Source: Pseudoduganella lutea (GTDB lineage: Bacteria > Pseudomonadota > Gammaproteobacteria > Burkholderiales > Burkholderiaceae_D). Taken from it: a stretch of 64,000 nt of DNA. The translations under genes were made by a program, and so were the position numbers. The stretch spans positions 3,534,001 to 3,598,000 of the forward strand of contig NZ_CP035913.1 of assembly GCF_004209755.1 (NCBI RefSeq), written 5' to 3'. The notes under the pieces were generated by a model. The model searched no databases, was not told the DNA's origin, and was given only the letters and a program-made list of their open reading frames with translations. Shown here in pieces: positions 35,293 to 43,562 of the stretch; position 1 is the stretch's first letter, and every line of letters starts with the position of its first letter.

Positions 35293-35568
35293 ATGTGGCA
35301 GGAACTGATCGTAGCGCTCATCGTCATCGCCGCCCTCGCGCAGGCGTGCCGGAAATTCCTGCCCGCCACGCTGCGGCAGCGGATGGTCTACGCGCTGTCG
35401 AAAAAAGGCTTCGACCAGGACAAGCTGGCGAAGCTGTTCAAGGTGCAGTCCGACTGCGGCAGCGGCTGCGGTTCCTGCGGCTCGTGCGACACGACGCCGG
35501 CACCCATCGATACCGCGGAAGACAGCGGCACCAAACGGCGCGTGATCATGCTGAACGTGCAGCGCTGA
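35293..35568 (+). CDS. FeoB-associated Cys-rich membrane protein
   Basis: A 91-residue protein with an N-terminal TM helix (about 4-20, ELIVALIVIAALAQA), a basic amphipathic stretch and a cysteine cluster CGSGCGSCGSC (about 55-65). It is 10 bp after feoB and takes the place of feoC. Size, single TM and Cys cluster match the FeoB-associated Cys-rich family; the Cys groups could bind iron or zinc. The role is inferred from position. Confidence 0.8.
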   Translation: MWQELIVALIVIAALAQACRKFLPATLRQRMVYALSKKGFDQDKLAKLFKVQSDCGSGCGSCGSCDTTPAPIDTAEDSGTKRRVIMLNVQR

Positions 35569-35589
35569 CCGCACCATCGTCAAAATAAT

Positions 35590-35641
35590 AGGGACGGACC
35601 CTGTTTTTCAGGAAATTTCTTGAAAAACAGGGTCCGTCCCT
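35590..35641. repeat. Palindromic element, GGGACGGACCC type
   Basis: A perfect 21-bp inverted repeat (35590-35610 and 35621-35641) with arms beginning AGGGACGGACCCTG and a GGAAATTTC core. It has the same plan as the 22763 element. It is 20 bp past the feo operon and may act as a transcript end. A further half-copy (AGGGTCCGTCCCT) lies at 35868-35880. Confidence 0.88.
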
Positions 35642-35868
35642 AATGCCGTTCAGTTAAGCCGACGTGGCCATTCAAGGTGCCGCTAGCGTGCTTGGTGTCG
35701 GACATTTTTTCCGGGCGCTTTATCCGGAAAATGTGTCGGACACCGGTTTTCCGCTCCGAAAGTCGGCGACATACGCGAAAACCGGTGTCCGACACCAAGA
35801 TGCCGGTGTCCGACACCAATACGCTAGCGTCGCGGAGTGCATCGAATTCCGTTAACTGAACGGCATTA
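35641..35868. mobile_element. Nested 228-bp element with 17-bp terminal inverted repeats
   Basis: The perfect terminal inverted repeats TAATGCCGTTCAGTTAA (35641-35657) and its complement (35852-35868) flank a GGTGTC-type paired palindrome. The element encodes no protein and sits between two copies of the AGGGTCCGTCCC sequence (35629-35640 and 35868-35880). This looks like a MITE or a palindrome inserted into another palindrome. No transposase is present; mobility is inference. Confidence 0.6.
35698..35817. repeat. Paired palindromes, GGTGTC type (inside the 228-bp element)
   Basis: GGTGTCGGACA...TGTCGGACACC hairpin with a CCGG inner stem. It is followed by ACCGGTTTTC and, 30 bp later, GAAAACCGGT, then two GTGTCCGACACC units. 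CGCTAGCG palindromes flank both sides. Same design as 31634 and 41550. Confidence 0.82.
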
Positions 35869-35973
35869 GGGTCCGTCCCTATTTTTGCAGCGGTGGCGGT
35901 TCCTGCGATTCGTGTGAGGCGACACCAGCCCAACACCGTAGTGCCACCAACGCTCTGGTTGGCGAAGAAGCGG

Positions 35974-36384
35974 TCAACGAACCCGGGCTTGCCCCGGGTT
36001 TTGTTTTGGGTGCACCAGTAGCGATTCGACACCCCACGCGAGCATGAGAACGCCGCCTATCCAGGCTCCATTCGTTCGCAGCAGCGGCCAGGAAGCCATC
36101 GCCGCGATGCTGGCGGCCATCACGCACTTGATTATCGTGTCGTTCGAGATGCCGAAAATGCTGTCCGAACCGGGCTCCATGGCGGCGATGCGCCACTCGA
36201 ACAGCAGGCCGGCAAGGCTGTTGGTGAGGTGCATGAACAGGCCACCGGCCGTCAGCGCCCGCAGGTCGCTGTCCACCGGCAGGAAGAGCAGCGCGGCGAT
36301 CAGGGCTGCTTCGGCCAGGTAAAACAGGGCACGCTTGCGGGACGTTTTCATCGGCGGCGCCTTCGTGGTGGATTGGTCTTTCAT
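35974..36384 (-). CDS. Hypothetical four-TM membrane protein
   Basis: A 136-residue protein of unknown function with four probable TM helices: ALFYLAEAALIAALLFLP, ALTAGGLFMHLTNSLAGLLF, IIKCVMAASIAAMAS and AWIGGVLMLAWGVES. The N-terminus is basic. The ATG at 36384 overlaps the preceding gene's stop (ATGA), indicating translational coupling with the DUF6624-type protein; a start at 36351 is an alternative. No family recognised. Confidence 0.6.
   Translation of the reverse strand: MKDQSTTKAPPMKTSRKRALFYLAEAALIAALLFLPVDSDLRALTAGGLFMHLTNSLAGLLFEWRIAAMEPGSDSIFGISNDTIIKCVMAASIAAMASWPLLRTNGAWIGGVLMLAWGVESLLVHPKQNPGQARVR
35980..36006 (+). terminator. Plus-strand terminator inside the 3' end of the convergent gene
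   Basis: AACCCGGG-CTTGC-CCCGGGTT followed by TTGTTTTG on the plus strand only. It would stop feo read-through and lies within the last codons of the minus-strand gene at 35974-36384. Confidence 0.6.
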
Positions 36385-36953
36385 TCCAGCCCCGGTTCGC
36401 CGAACCCGGCGCAGATGCGTTCGGACGCCATGGCCCGGTAATCGGCCAGCGGCGGCAACTGCATGCCGGCCCGCCGCGCATCGACTTCCTCAGGCACGCG
36501 CAGCGGATGCGGCTCCCATCGAAGCCGTGCCACGCAGCGCCCCTGCGTGCCGTAGAGCTGCGCTTCCCCGGCGCCCACCGCCACACGGTCGGACAGATAC
36601 GCAAAGCTTTGCGGCACCACTTCGTTTGCCGCCACGAGCGGCTCCATCGCCCGCAGGACGGTGCGCTGCCAGGCGCGATCCTCGTCAGCATGCTGCACCA
36701 GCAGCCATGCCGCCTGGCTGGCATCCTTGCCCACCATCGCGATCGTCGGCCAGCCATGCCGGGCGAACACCGATTTCAGTTCCGCCGTGTGACGCCGCTG
36801 CACGACCGCCACCATGCCCGGCGATGCGTCGCCCTTCAGTACTGCCTGGTCGATTTCCTGCCAGCGCAGCAGGTCGGCGCGCAAGGCCGGCAAGGCCACG
36901 TCGGCCGCATTGGCGGTGGTGGACAGCAGCACAAGTGGCAGCAGCAGGCGCAT
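36381..36953 (-). CDS. DUF6624-like exported protein
   Basis: A 190-residue exported protein: signal peptide MRLLLPLVLLSTTANA, then the DUF6624 pattern RRHTAELKSVFARHGWPTIAMVG, KDASQAAWLLVQHAD and AYLSDRVAVGAGEAQLYGTQ. GGGAGA lies 4 nt before the ATG at 36953, which fixes the start. The domain has no established function. It forms a two-gene operon with the overlapping membrane protein at 35974. Confidence 0.72.
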   Translation of the reverse strand: MRLLLPLVLLSTTANAADVALPALRADLLRWQEIDQAVLKGDASPGMVAVVQRRHTAELKSVFARHGWPTIAMVGKDASQAAWLLVQHADEDRAWQRTVLRAMEPLVAANEVVPQSFAYLSDRVAVGAGEAQLYGTQGRCVARLRWEPHPLRVPEEVDARRAGMQLPPLADYRAMASERICAGFGEPGLE

Positions 36954-37025
36954 GGGTCTCCCGTCGAGAAAGCAGCATTGTAGAAGCGGGAACGGCCATG
37001 AAATCTCGCCAATGTCCACAGCGCC

Positions 37026-37052
37026 AAAAAAAAACGCCACCCGAAGGTGGCG
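37026..37052 (-). terminator. UUCG-loop terminator of the siderophore receptor
   Basis: On the minus strand CGCCACC-TTCG-GGTGGCG, a stable UUCG tetraloop hairpin, followed by nine Ts, 40 bp after the stop. Confidence 0.9.
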
Positions 37053-37092
37053 CGAAGTCTGAAGGATAAAGCGATGAAACTCTTTACAAGCC

Positions 37093-39399
37093 TTAGAAGC
37101 GGAAGTTCGCCGTCAGGCTGGCCGAGCGCGGGGTGCCCGGCGTGTAGCGGTAGCCGCTCTTGTTGATCGCGGCAACGTATTCCTCATCCGCCAGGTTGTA
37201 CACGTTCAGGCGCAGGTCGACGTTTTTCGTGAGGGCATACGAAGCCATTGCGTCGGCCACCCAGTAGCTCTTCGCGTAAGCCGGGGTGCCCACGGCGCCA
37301 TCGGTGCCGCGCAGCAGCTTGCCGTTGTAGCGCACGCCGCCCCCGACCGTCAGGCCGAACGGGAAGCTGTACGTGGTCCAGCTGGTGAACGCATCCTTCG
37401 GCGTGTACGTCAGGGCATTCTCGGCGTTGGCGGTCACCAGGCGACCCGCTTCCACGCTGGTCTTCATGTGCGTGTAGCCAGCACTGATCATCCAGTTCGG
37501 CGTGATCTGGCCCTGCACGCCCAGCTCGATGCCTTCGACACGTTTCTTGCCGGTCTGGTAGTAACGCGTGGCGTCGGTCGGATCGGCCTCGACTTCGTTT
37601 TTCACGTCGGTGATGTAGTAGGCGGCGGTGACGGCCAGTTTCTGGTCCACCAGGTCCCACTTGGTGCCGATTTCCTTGGTCAGCGTTTCCTGCGGATCGA
37701 ACGCCGCATTGGCCGCACTGCTGGCCGACGTGGACAGGCTGAACGACGCGCCGCCCGGCGGCTGCTTCGAGTTGGCGATGGTGGCGTAGACGCTGCTGTT
37801 GGCGGTCGGCTTGTACAGCACCGACAGCTTGCCGGTGGTCAGCGTGTCGCTGTCGGACAGCACGGTCGGCACGAACACGTTGTTGGTCAGCGCGGTGGCG
37901 AAGTAGTCGAGGTCATAGTGATCGACGCGCACGCCGCCGTTGACGATCCACTTGTCGCCGATCTTCACGGTATCGAACAGGTACAGCGCCTGCGTATCGG
38001 TGCTGCCCTGGGCTCCGGCGCCGGTGCGCACGTTGTTCAGGCCAGTAAGCGTGATGTTGGCCTTCGGCGTATACAGCAGCGTTTCGGTCAGCGTGCCGGC
38101 GCCCGTACGGGCATACGTGTTCTGTTTTTCGCTGATGAATTCCAGGCCGCCCACGACGGTGTGCTGCAGCGTGCCAGTCGTCACATCCCACGTCACCGCG
38201 GTCTGGTTGGCGACGATGCGGTTTTCCTGATCCTTCAGCGTGCGGGTGGCACGGCGCAGCATCCACGTCGATGGATCGGCCGGGTTCGGCGTGATCAGGG
38301 TGGAGGGCGTGACCACGCCCGTAGTGGCATTCGTGCTGGTAGGGCCCATCATGAACGCGGTCAGCAGGTATTGCTGGCTGGTCTTGCCATAGCGCGAGGT
38401 GTTCTGCAGGCGCAGGTTCGGCGAGAAATCATGGTCGATGCGGACGGTGGCCATGTCGGCCTTCACGTCGTCGTGATCGCTCACGTGGCCATAGAAGCCT
38501 CGCGGGTCGACCATCGGTGCGTTGTTCAGGAATTCGCGGCGCAGGGCAGGGTTCGGATTGCGGCTGTCCGGGCTCGTGTAGCCGGGCAGGCCGATGGTCG
38601 GCACGCCGCCGTCGGGGATGTTGTCCTGCTTGATGTGCAGGTAGGACAGGTGCGCACGGGTCTTGCCGCCCAGGCCGAAGGCGATCGTCGGCGCCACGCC
38701 CCAGCGCTTGTTCTTCACCACGTCACGCGATGCGCTTTCCGAATCCTGTGCCATCACGTTCAGGCGGAAGGCAATGCCGCTCTCGGCGTTCAGCACGCGA
38801 TTGATGTCGGCGGTGGCGCGCTTCTGGCTGCCGCTGCCACCGGTGATCGAACCCGAGATCGCGTTTTCCAGGTTGGCCTGCTTCGATTGCAGGTTGACCG
38901 AGCCGGTTGGTGCGCCGCGCCCCGTATCGGTGCCGGCCGGGCCTTTCAGCACGTCGATCTGTTCAATGTTGAACACGTCGCGCGAGATCGAGCCGATGTC
39001 GCGCACGCCATCCACGTGAATGCTGCCGGACGTGTCGAAGCCGCGCAGGAAGATCGCGTCACCCGTATTGGTGTTGCCGTTTTCACCCAGGAAGAACGTG
39101 CCCACGCCCGGCGAATTGCGCAGCGCCTCGGTCAGCGTGGTGGCGTTCTGCTGCTCGAACAGTTCCTTCTTGATCACGGTGATCGTCTGGGCCGTGTTCA
39201 CCAGCTTTTCCGTGTACTTCGGCGACGATGCGCGTTCCGCCTTGAATTCATTTTCCTTCGTTGCCTCGGCAACGACTTCGGACATCTGCTTTTCCTGCGG
39301 CTCGGCTGCGTGCACGGCGGCGGCCGGCAACAGCAGCGTGGCCAGCACGGTGCTCATCTGCAAACGGGTAGGGTGCTTACGACTCTTAATCTGGGTCAT
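37093..39399 (-). CDS. TonB-dependent siderophore receptor (Fiu-like)
   Basis: A 768-residue outer-membrane ferric siderophore receptor. Signal peptide (RLQMSTVLATLLLPAAAVHA), then the plug domain: LVNTAQTITVIKKELFEQQ, TLTEALRNSPGVGTF, FLRGFDTSGSIHVDGVRD and IDVLKGPAGTDTGRGAPTGS. The barrel closes with SASLTANFRF. Its wording is close to catecholate receptors, and the first residues match the receptor at 28632, suggesting duplication in the family. It is monocistronic with a Fur box at 39466-39484 and a strong terminator. Confidence 0.92.
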   Translation of the reverse strand: MTQIKSRKHPTRLQMSTVLATLLLPAAAVHAAEPQEKQMSEVVAEATKENEFKAERASSPKYTEKLVNTAQTITVIKKELFEQQNATTLTEALRNSPGVGTFFLGENGNTNTGDAIFLRGFDTSGSIHVDGVRDIGSISRDVFNIEQIDVLKGPAGTDTGRGAPTGSVNLQSKQANLENAISGSITGGSGSQKRATADINRVLNAESGIAFRLNVMAQDSESASRDVVKNKRWGVAPTIAFGLGGKTRAHLSYLHIKQDNIPDGGVPTIGLPGYTSPDSRNPNPALRREFLNNAPMVDPRGFYGHVSDHDDVKADMATVRIDHDFSPNLRLQNTSRYGKTSQQYLLTAFMMGPTSTNATTGVVTPSTLITPNPADPSTWMLRRATRTLKDQENRIVANQTAVTWDVTTGTLQHTVVGGLEFISEKQNTYARTGAGTLTETLLYTPKANITLTGLNNVRTGAGAQGSTDTQALYLFDTVKIGDKWIVNGGVRVDHYDLDYFATALTNNVFVPTVLSDSDTLTTGKLSVLYKPTANSSVYATIANSKQPPGGASFSLSTSASSAANAAFDPQETLTKEIGTKWDLVDQKLAVTAAYYITDVKNEVEADPTDATRYYQTGKKRVEGIELGVQGQITPNWMISAGYTHMKTSVEAGRLVTANAENALTYTPKDAFTSWTTYSFPFGLTVGGGVRYNGKLLRGTDGAVGTPAYAKSYWVADAMASYALTKNVDLRLNVYNLADEEYVAAINKSGYRYTPGTPRSASLTANFRF

Positions 39400-39465
39400 T
39401 TCTTAACAACTTCCGTGTAAGTTTGTGTAAAGACAGCCACTGTAGCAATTGTGGCAAAGTATGTA

Positions 39466-39484
39466 AACGAGAATTGTTATCATT
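39466..39484 (-). promoter_or_regulatory. Fur box upstream of the Fiu-like receptor
   Basis: Plus-strand AACGAGAATTGTTATCATT; both half-sites match the other three boxes except one base. It is 67-85 bp upstream of the receptor start. Confidence 0.82.
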
Positions 39485-39587
39485 CGCATTCTTGGTAGCG
39501 CTATTCATCGCCATCTGTGGTAGTCGTGTCACGATAGGGAAGTGCTAAGCTGCGGTTTTCACCAACTTGCGGGTAACCAGGCACCAC

Positions 39588-40262
39588 ATGATCACCGTCC
39601 ATCACTTGAACAATTCCCGTTCGCAGCGCGTGCTGTGGCTGCTGGAAGAATTGGGCCTGCCCTACCAGGTCGTGCGCTACGAGCGCGACAAGCGCACGAT
39701 GCTGGCGCCGCCCGAGCTGAAGGCCGTGCACCCGCTGGGCAAATCGCCGGTCATCGTGGATGGCGACTGCACCGTGGCCGAATCCGGTGCGATCATCGAA
39801 TACCTGCTGGATCACTATGACCAGATCGGATTGCGGCCGCCCGTGCGCACGCCGGAAAAACGCCGCTGGACGTATTTCCTGCATTACGCGGAAGGATCGA
39901 TGATGCCGCCGCTGCTGATGAAGCTGATCTTCGACCGCGTGGAAACGGCGCCGGCGCCTTTCTTCGTGAAGCCGATCGCGCGCGGCATCGCGCAGAAGGT
40001 GAAGGCCAATTACATCCTGCCGCAGATCCGCCAGCACCTCGATTACCTGGAAGGAGAACTGGGCCGGCACGCATGGTTCGCCGGCGACGCGTTCAGCGCG
40101 GCCGATATCCAGATGAGCTTTCCGCTGGAAGCGGCCGCGTCGCGCGGCGGCCTCGATGCGGCCAGTCATCCGAAGCTGGCGGCCTTCCTGGAACGCATCC
40201 ATGCGCGGCCGGCCTATGCGCGCGCGCTGGAACAGGGCGGGCCTTACGAACTGCTGCGCTAG
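39588..40262 (+). CDS. Glutathione S-transferase family protein
   Basis: A 224-residue cytosolic GST. It starts MITVHHLNNSRSQRVLWLLE, with a catalytic Ser in NNSRSQR, has HPLGKSPVI (cis-Pro) and ESGAIIEYLL, and a C-terminal helical domain with FSAADIQMSFPLEAA. The ATG at 39588 is used rather than the one seven codons upstream because it opens the beta strand directly. Unrelated in detail to the GST at 26297. The exonuclease gene follows after 35 bp and may be co-transcribed. Confidence 0.9.
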   Translation: MITVHHLNNSRSQRVLWLLEELGLPYQVVRYERDKRTMLAPPELKAVHPLGKSPVIVDGDCTVAESGAIIEYLLDHYDQIGLRPPVRTPEKRRWTYFLHYAEGSMMPPLLMKLIFDRVETAPAPFFVKPIARGIAQKVKANYILPQIRQHLDYLEGELGRHAWFAGDAFSAADIQMSFPLEAAASRGGLDAASHPKLAAFLERIHARPAYARALEQGGPYELLR

Positions 40263-40297
40263 GTGCCCGGGCGTGCGGTAGAATCGGCATTTTTGCC

Positions 40298-41071
40298 ATG
40301 GGACGCCTGCTAGCCATCGACGGCCTGAACATCGTGCGGCGCGTGTATGAAGCGAGCCCCGAGCCTGACTCGGACCTGAAGGCCGAGATCGCACTGCGCC
40401 ATGCGCTCAACTCCTTCCGCACGCTGATCAACGGCCATGAACCCACGCACGTGCTGCCCGCCTTCGACTATGGCGGCACGACGTGGCGCCACGCGCTGTA
40501 CGGTGGCTATCGCGAATCGCGCGCGCCCATGCCGGCACCGTTGCGCGCGGCATTGCCGGGCTTCTACGCAAAGCTGGAAACGTTCGGCCTGCGCCCCGTT
40601 TCGCTGCCCGGGGTGGAAGCGGACGACGTGATCGGCACCGTCGTCATGCGCTGGCTGAAACAGGAACGGGGCGAAGCCGTCGTGGCCACCACGGACAAGG
40701 ACCTGCATTGCCTGATCGCCCATGGCGCCCGCGTGTGGGACCACTTCAAGAGCGAATGGCATGACCAGGCATGGGTCGAGAACAAGTGGGGCGTGCCGGC
40801 CGCCCAGCTGCCCGACCTGCTGGCGCTGATGGGCGACGCCACCGACAGCATCCCCGGCGTTTCCAAGGTGGGCCTGAAGACGGCGGCAAAGCTGCTGCGC
40901 ACCTACGGCTCGCTGGACGCGATCATGGCCGGCGCCGGCATCCTGAAGGACACGGTTGGCGAGGCACTACGAAAAGAGCGGGAGATGCTGTATCTTTCCC
41001 GTCAGCTGGTGGAACTGAAGACGGACGTCACGGTGGGCGTGAGCTGGAACATGCTGGCCTGGGAGCGTTGA
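40298..41071 (+). CDS. 5'-3' exonuclease / flap endonuclease (Xni-like)
   Basis: A 257-residue structure-specific nuclease related to the 5' nuclease domain of DNA polymerase I and to ExoIX/Xni. Acidic metal residues are visible: LAIDGLNIVRR (Asp8), AFDYGGTTWRH, GVEADDVIGT, VATTDKDL, and GDATDSIPGVSKVGLKTAAKLL, which is the helix-hairpin-helix. The start at 40298 has no Shine-Dalgarno; a TAGAAT box lies at 40279-40284, so the mRNA may be leaderless or nearly so. The receiver gene follows 39 bp downstream. Confidence 0.88.
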   Translation: MGRLLAIDGLNIVRRVYEASPEPDSDLKAEIALRHALNSFRTLINGHEPTHVLPAFDYGGTTWRHALYGGYRESRAPMPAPLRAALPGFYAKLETFGLRPVSLPGVEADDVIGTVVMRWLKQERGEAVVATTDKDLHCLIAHGARVWDHFKSEWHDQAWVENKWGVPAAQLPDLLALMGDATDSIPGVSKVGLKTAAKLLRTYGSLDAIMAGAGILKDTVGEALRKEREMLYLSRQLVELKTDVTVGVSWNMLAWER

Positions 41072-41110
41072 AGGAGACGCTGTGGGCGCGGCAATGAGGA
41101 AAGAACAACG

Positions 41111-41533
41111 ATGCTGAAGGCAGTGATCATCGACGGCAGCGCAGTGGCGCGCGGCCTGCTCAATACGGTGCTGATGGATGGCGGCTACGACGTCGTCGGC
41201 CAGGCGCACACCTGCGCGGCCGGCACGGCGCTGCTGATCAAGTTCAACCCGCAGATCGTCTGCATCAACCGCGACCAGCTGGAGCAGGACATCCCCGGCG
41301 TCGAGGCGATGCGCCGGCAATGGCCGAAGGCGCTGATCTTCATGGTTTCCAGCGAATTCGACGCCGCCACCGTGCAAAAGGGCCACGCGATGGGCATCAA
41401 CGGCTACATCGTCAAGCCATTCAACGCGGGCACCGTGCTGAAGACGATCCGCAATACCGTGATCGCGATGGTGAAGCGGCAACAGAAGGCGCTGGAGGAT
41501 GCGGGCGGCCAGGCGCCGGCGGGGGAAGAATGA
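41111..41533 (+). CDS. Atypical response-regulator receiver domain protein
   Basis: A stand-alone receiver of 140 residues with no output domain. The fold is clear: KAVIIDGSAVARGLL (beta1-alpha1), NPQIVCIN (beta3), KALIFMVSS (beta4, Ser80) and GINGYIVKPF (beta5, Lys102). The acidic pair is reduced to Asp8-Gly9 and the phosphoacceptor position at the end of beta3 is Asn53. Asp55 is two residues away and might substitute, but a canonical phosphorelay role is unlikely. The C-terminus is basic and then Gly/Glu-rich. It sits downstream of the exonuclease gene; the partner is unknown. Confidence 0.82.
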   Translation: MLKAVIIDGSAVARGLLNTVLMDGGYDVVGQAHTCAAGTALLIKFNPQIVCINRDQLEQDIPGVEAMRRQWPKALIFMVSSEFDAATVQKGHAMGINGYIVKPFNAGTVLKTIRNTVIAMVKRQQKALEDAGGQAPAGEE

Positions 41534-41549
41534 AAAAGTAGGCGCCGCT

Positions 41550-41699
41550 GGTGTCGTACACTTTTTCGAGCCCTGCTCGAAAAGGTGTACGACACCGGTT
41601 TTCCGCGAGCCCGGTCGGAAAATCGGGAAAACCGGTGGCTAAAACCGGTGTCAGACACCTTTTTCCGGAAGAAGCGCCCGGAAAAAGGTGTCTGACACC
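41550..41699. repeat. Paired palindromes, GGTGTC type
   Basis: Hairpin 1 (41550-41596): GGTGTCGTACAC / GTGTACGACACC with a CGAGC/GCTCG inner stem. Hairpin 2 (41647-41699): a perfect 22-bp stem starting GGTGTCAGACACC. CCGGTTTTCCG and GGAAAACCGG lie between them. It separates the convergent receiver and mnmA genes and probably serves both transcript ends. Confidence 0.88.
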
Positions 41700-41732
41700 A
41701 AGCATGCGGTCTCGGCTACACCCGCTTAGAGC

Positions 41733-42845
41733 TTAACCCGCGGAGCGTGGCCCGGCGATGATGCCGCCGCCCAGGCACACGTCGCCGTCGTACAGCACGG
41801 CCGACTGCCCCGGCGTCACGGCCCACTGCGGGTCCATGAACGACAGCGCGAATTCGCTGGTGCCGGCGGGCGCCACGTCGCAGGCCACGTCGGCCTGGCG
41901 GTAGCGCGTCTTGGCGGCGATGCGGCCCGCTTCGGGCGGCACGCCGGCGATCCAGCTGGCCTGGTCGGCGGCCAGGTCCGGCGACAGCAGCCATGGGTGG
42001 TCGTGGCCCTGCACCACCCACAGCGTGTTCGTGGCCACGTCCTTGCGCGCCACGTACCACGCGTCGCTGCTGCCGTCTTCCTTCTGGTAGCTCTTCACGC
42101 CGCCGATGCCGATGCCCTTGCGCTGGCCCAGCGTGTAGAACGACAGCCCCACGTGTTCGCCGACGGTTTTCCCGTCCGGCGTCTTCATCGGCCCCGGCTT
42201 GTACGACAGGTAGCGGTTCAGGAATTCGCGGAACGGCCGCTCGCCGATGAAGCAGATGCCCGTCGAATCCTTTTTCGCGGCATTCGGCAGCTTGAGCTTC
42301 TCGGCGATCTTGCGCACTTCCGTCTTCGGGATCTCGCCCAGCGGGAACAGCGTCTTGGACAACTGCGCCTGGTTCAGGCGGTGCAGGAAATAGCTCTGGT
42401 CCTTCGTGTGGTCGACGGCCTTGAGCAGTTCGTGCGTGCCGGTCACGGCATTGTGGCGCACGCGCGCATAATGGCCGGTGGCGATCAGGTCGGCGCCCAG
42501 CACCATCGCATGGTCGAGGAAGGCCTTGAACTTGATCTCGGCGTTGCACAGCACGTCCGGGTTCGGCGTGCGGCCGGCCTGGTATTCGCGCAGGAATTCG
42601 GCGAATACGCGGTCCTTGTATTCGGCGGCGAAGTTCACCGCTTCGATATCCACGCCCACCACGTCGGCCACGCTGGCCGCGTCGATCCAGTCCTGGCGCG
42701 TGGAACAGTATTCGGAATCGTCGTCGTCTTCCCAGTTCTTCATGAACAGGCCAACCACTTCATAGCCCTGTTCCTTCAGCAGCCATGCCGACACCGAAGA
42801 GTCCACGCCGCCGGACATGCCGATCACGACTTTTTTCTTGCTCAT
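41733..42845 (-). CDS. mnmA: tRNA-specific 2-thiouridylase MnmA
   Basis: Catalyses ATP-dependent 2-thiolation of U34 in tRNA Lys, Glu and Gln, in the cytosol, using sulfur relayed from IscS/Tus proteins. At 370 residues it is the normal length. The P-loop [10 protein letters not shown] is at 9-18; catalytic Cys lies in [12 protein letters not shown] and the second in [23 protein letters not shown] and [15 protein letters not shown] are also diagnostic. It follows nudJ after 18 bp, the same gene order as E. coli nudJ-mnmA. Confidence 0.96.
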   Translation of the reverse strand: MSKKKVVIGMSGGVDSSVSAWLLKEQGYEVVGLFMKNWEDDDDSEYCSTRQDWIDAASVADVVGVDIEAVNFAAEYKDRVFAEFLREYQAGRTPNPDVLCNAEIKFKAFLDHAMVLGADLIATGHYARVRHNAVTGTHELLKAVDHTKDQSYFLHRLNQAQLSKTLFPLGEIPKTEVRKIAEKLKLPNAAKKDSTGICFIGERPFREFLNRYLSYKPGPMKTPDGKTVGEHVGLSFYTLGQRKGIGIGGVKSYQKEDGSSDAWYVARKDVATNTLWVVQGHDHPWLLSPDLAADQASWIAGVPPEAGRIAAKTRYRQADVACDVAPAGTSEFALSFMDPQWAVTPGQSAVLYDGDVCLGGGIIAGPRSAG

Positions 42846-42863
42846 TTCATCAATCCGTGTTGT

Positions 42864-43346
42864 TCACACTTCCTCGTAGACCGAGACGTGCGTATGCAGC
42901 AGTTCAAGCGGCGCGCGCTTGCCTGCCAGGTATTCGTCGACGCACGTCATCAGCAGCGGGCTGCGGTGACGCTCGCGGCACGCGGCGATTTCGTCGCGCG
43001 TCAGCCACATCGTGCGCAGGATGCCGTCGTCCAGCGGGCGCTCCGGGTGAAATTCTCCCGGCACGCCGCAGAAGGCAAAGCGCAGGTAAGTCACCAGTTC
43101 GCCGGTGCGCGCCGAGCGGTAGCGCGACATGTACATGCCCACCAGCGCCGTCGGCGTGAAGTCGTAGCCGGTTTCCTCCAGCGTTTCGCGCACCACGGCT
43201 TCTTCGAGCGATTCGAGTGGGTCGAGGTGGCCGGCCGGCTGGTTCAGGCGGATGCCATCGCTGGTTTCTTCTTCGATCAGCAGGAACTTGCCGTCGCGCT
43301 CGATGACGGCGGCAACGGTCACATTGGGTTTCCAGGTACGCGGCAT
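42864..43346 (-). CDS. nudJ: NUDIX hydrolase NudJ-type
   Basis: A 160-residue cytosolic Nudix phosphohydrolase; NudJ hydrolyses nucleoside di/triphosphates and HMP-PP. The Nudix box is complete: GHLDPLESLEEA then VVRETLEETGYD (GX5EX7REUXEEXGU). NVTVAAVIERDGKFLLIEEE is the first strand pair. The start at 43346 is chosen since AAGGA lies 9 nt upstream; the Met at 43355 leaves no room for it. Upstream gene of mnmA in the operon. Confidence 0.9.
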   Translation of the reverse strand: MPRTWKPNVTVAAVIERDGKFLLIEEETSDGIRLNQPAGHLDPLESLEEAVVRETLEETGYDFTPTALVGMYMSRYRSARTGELVTYLRFAFCGVPGEFHPERPLDDGILRTMWLTRDEIAACRERHRSPLLMTCVDEYLAGKRAPLELLHTHVSVYEEV

Positions 43347-43562
43347 GAAGGTCATCCTTGAAAGAGCCGGTATTTTAGCCTGTTCCGCCCGGACACATGT
43401 GACTGCCGCGTGACACCACACATCACTTGTTGTCAGCAAGTCGACGTTGACTTATGAAAAAGATTATTCGACAAGATTTCCGTGCTAGTGTTGAGTCAGT
43501 CTCAATTCAACCCTGCAGTCGGTTTCGCACTCTCACTCGATCAATAACATCGGAGGCGTTTC

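Noticed and set aside
35641..35868. Insertion sequence
   Set aside because: Terminal inverted repeats are present but there is no room for a transposase; called a MITE-like element only.
41550..41699. CRISPR-like repeated motif
   Set aside because: Repeats are inverted, irregularly spaced palindromes with no unique spacers and no cas genes.
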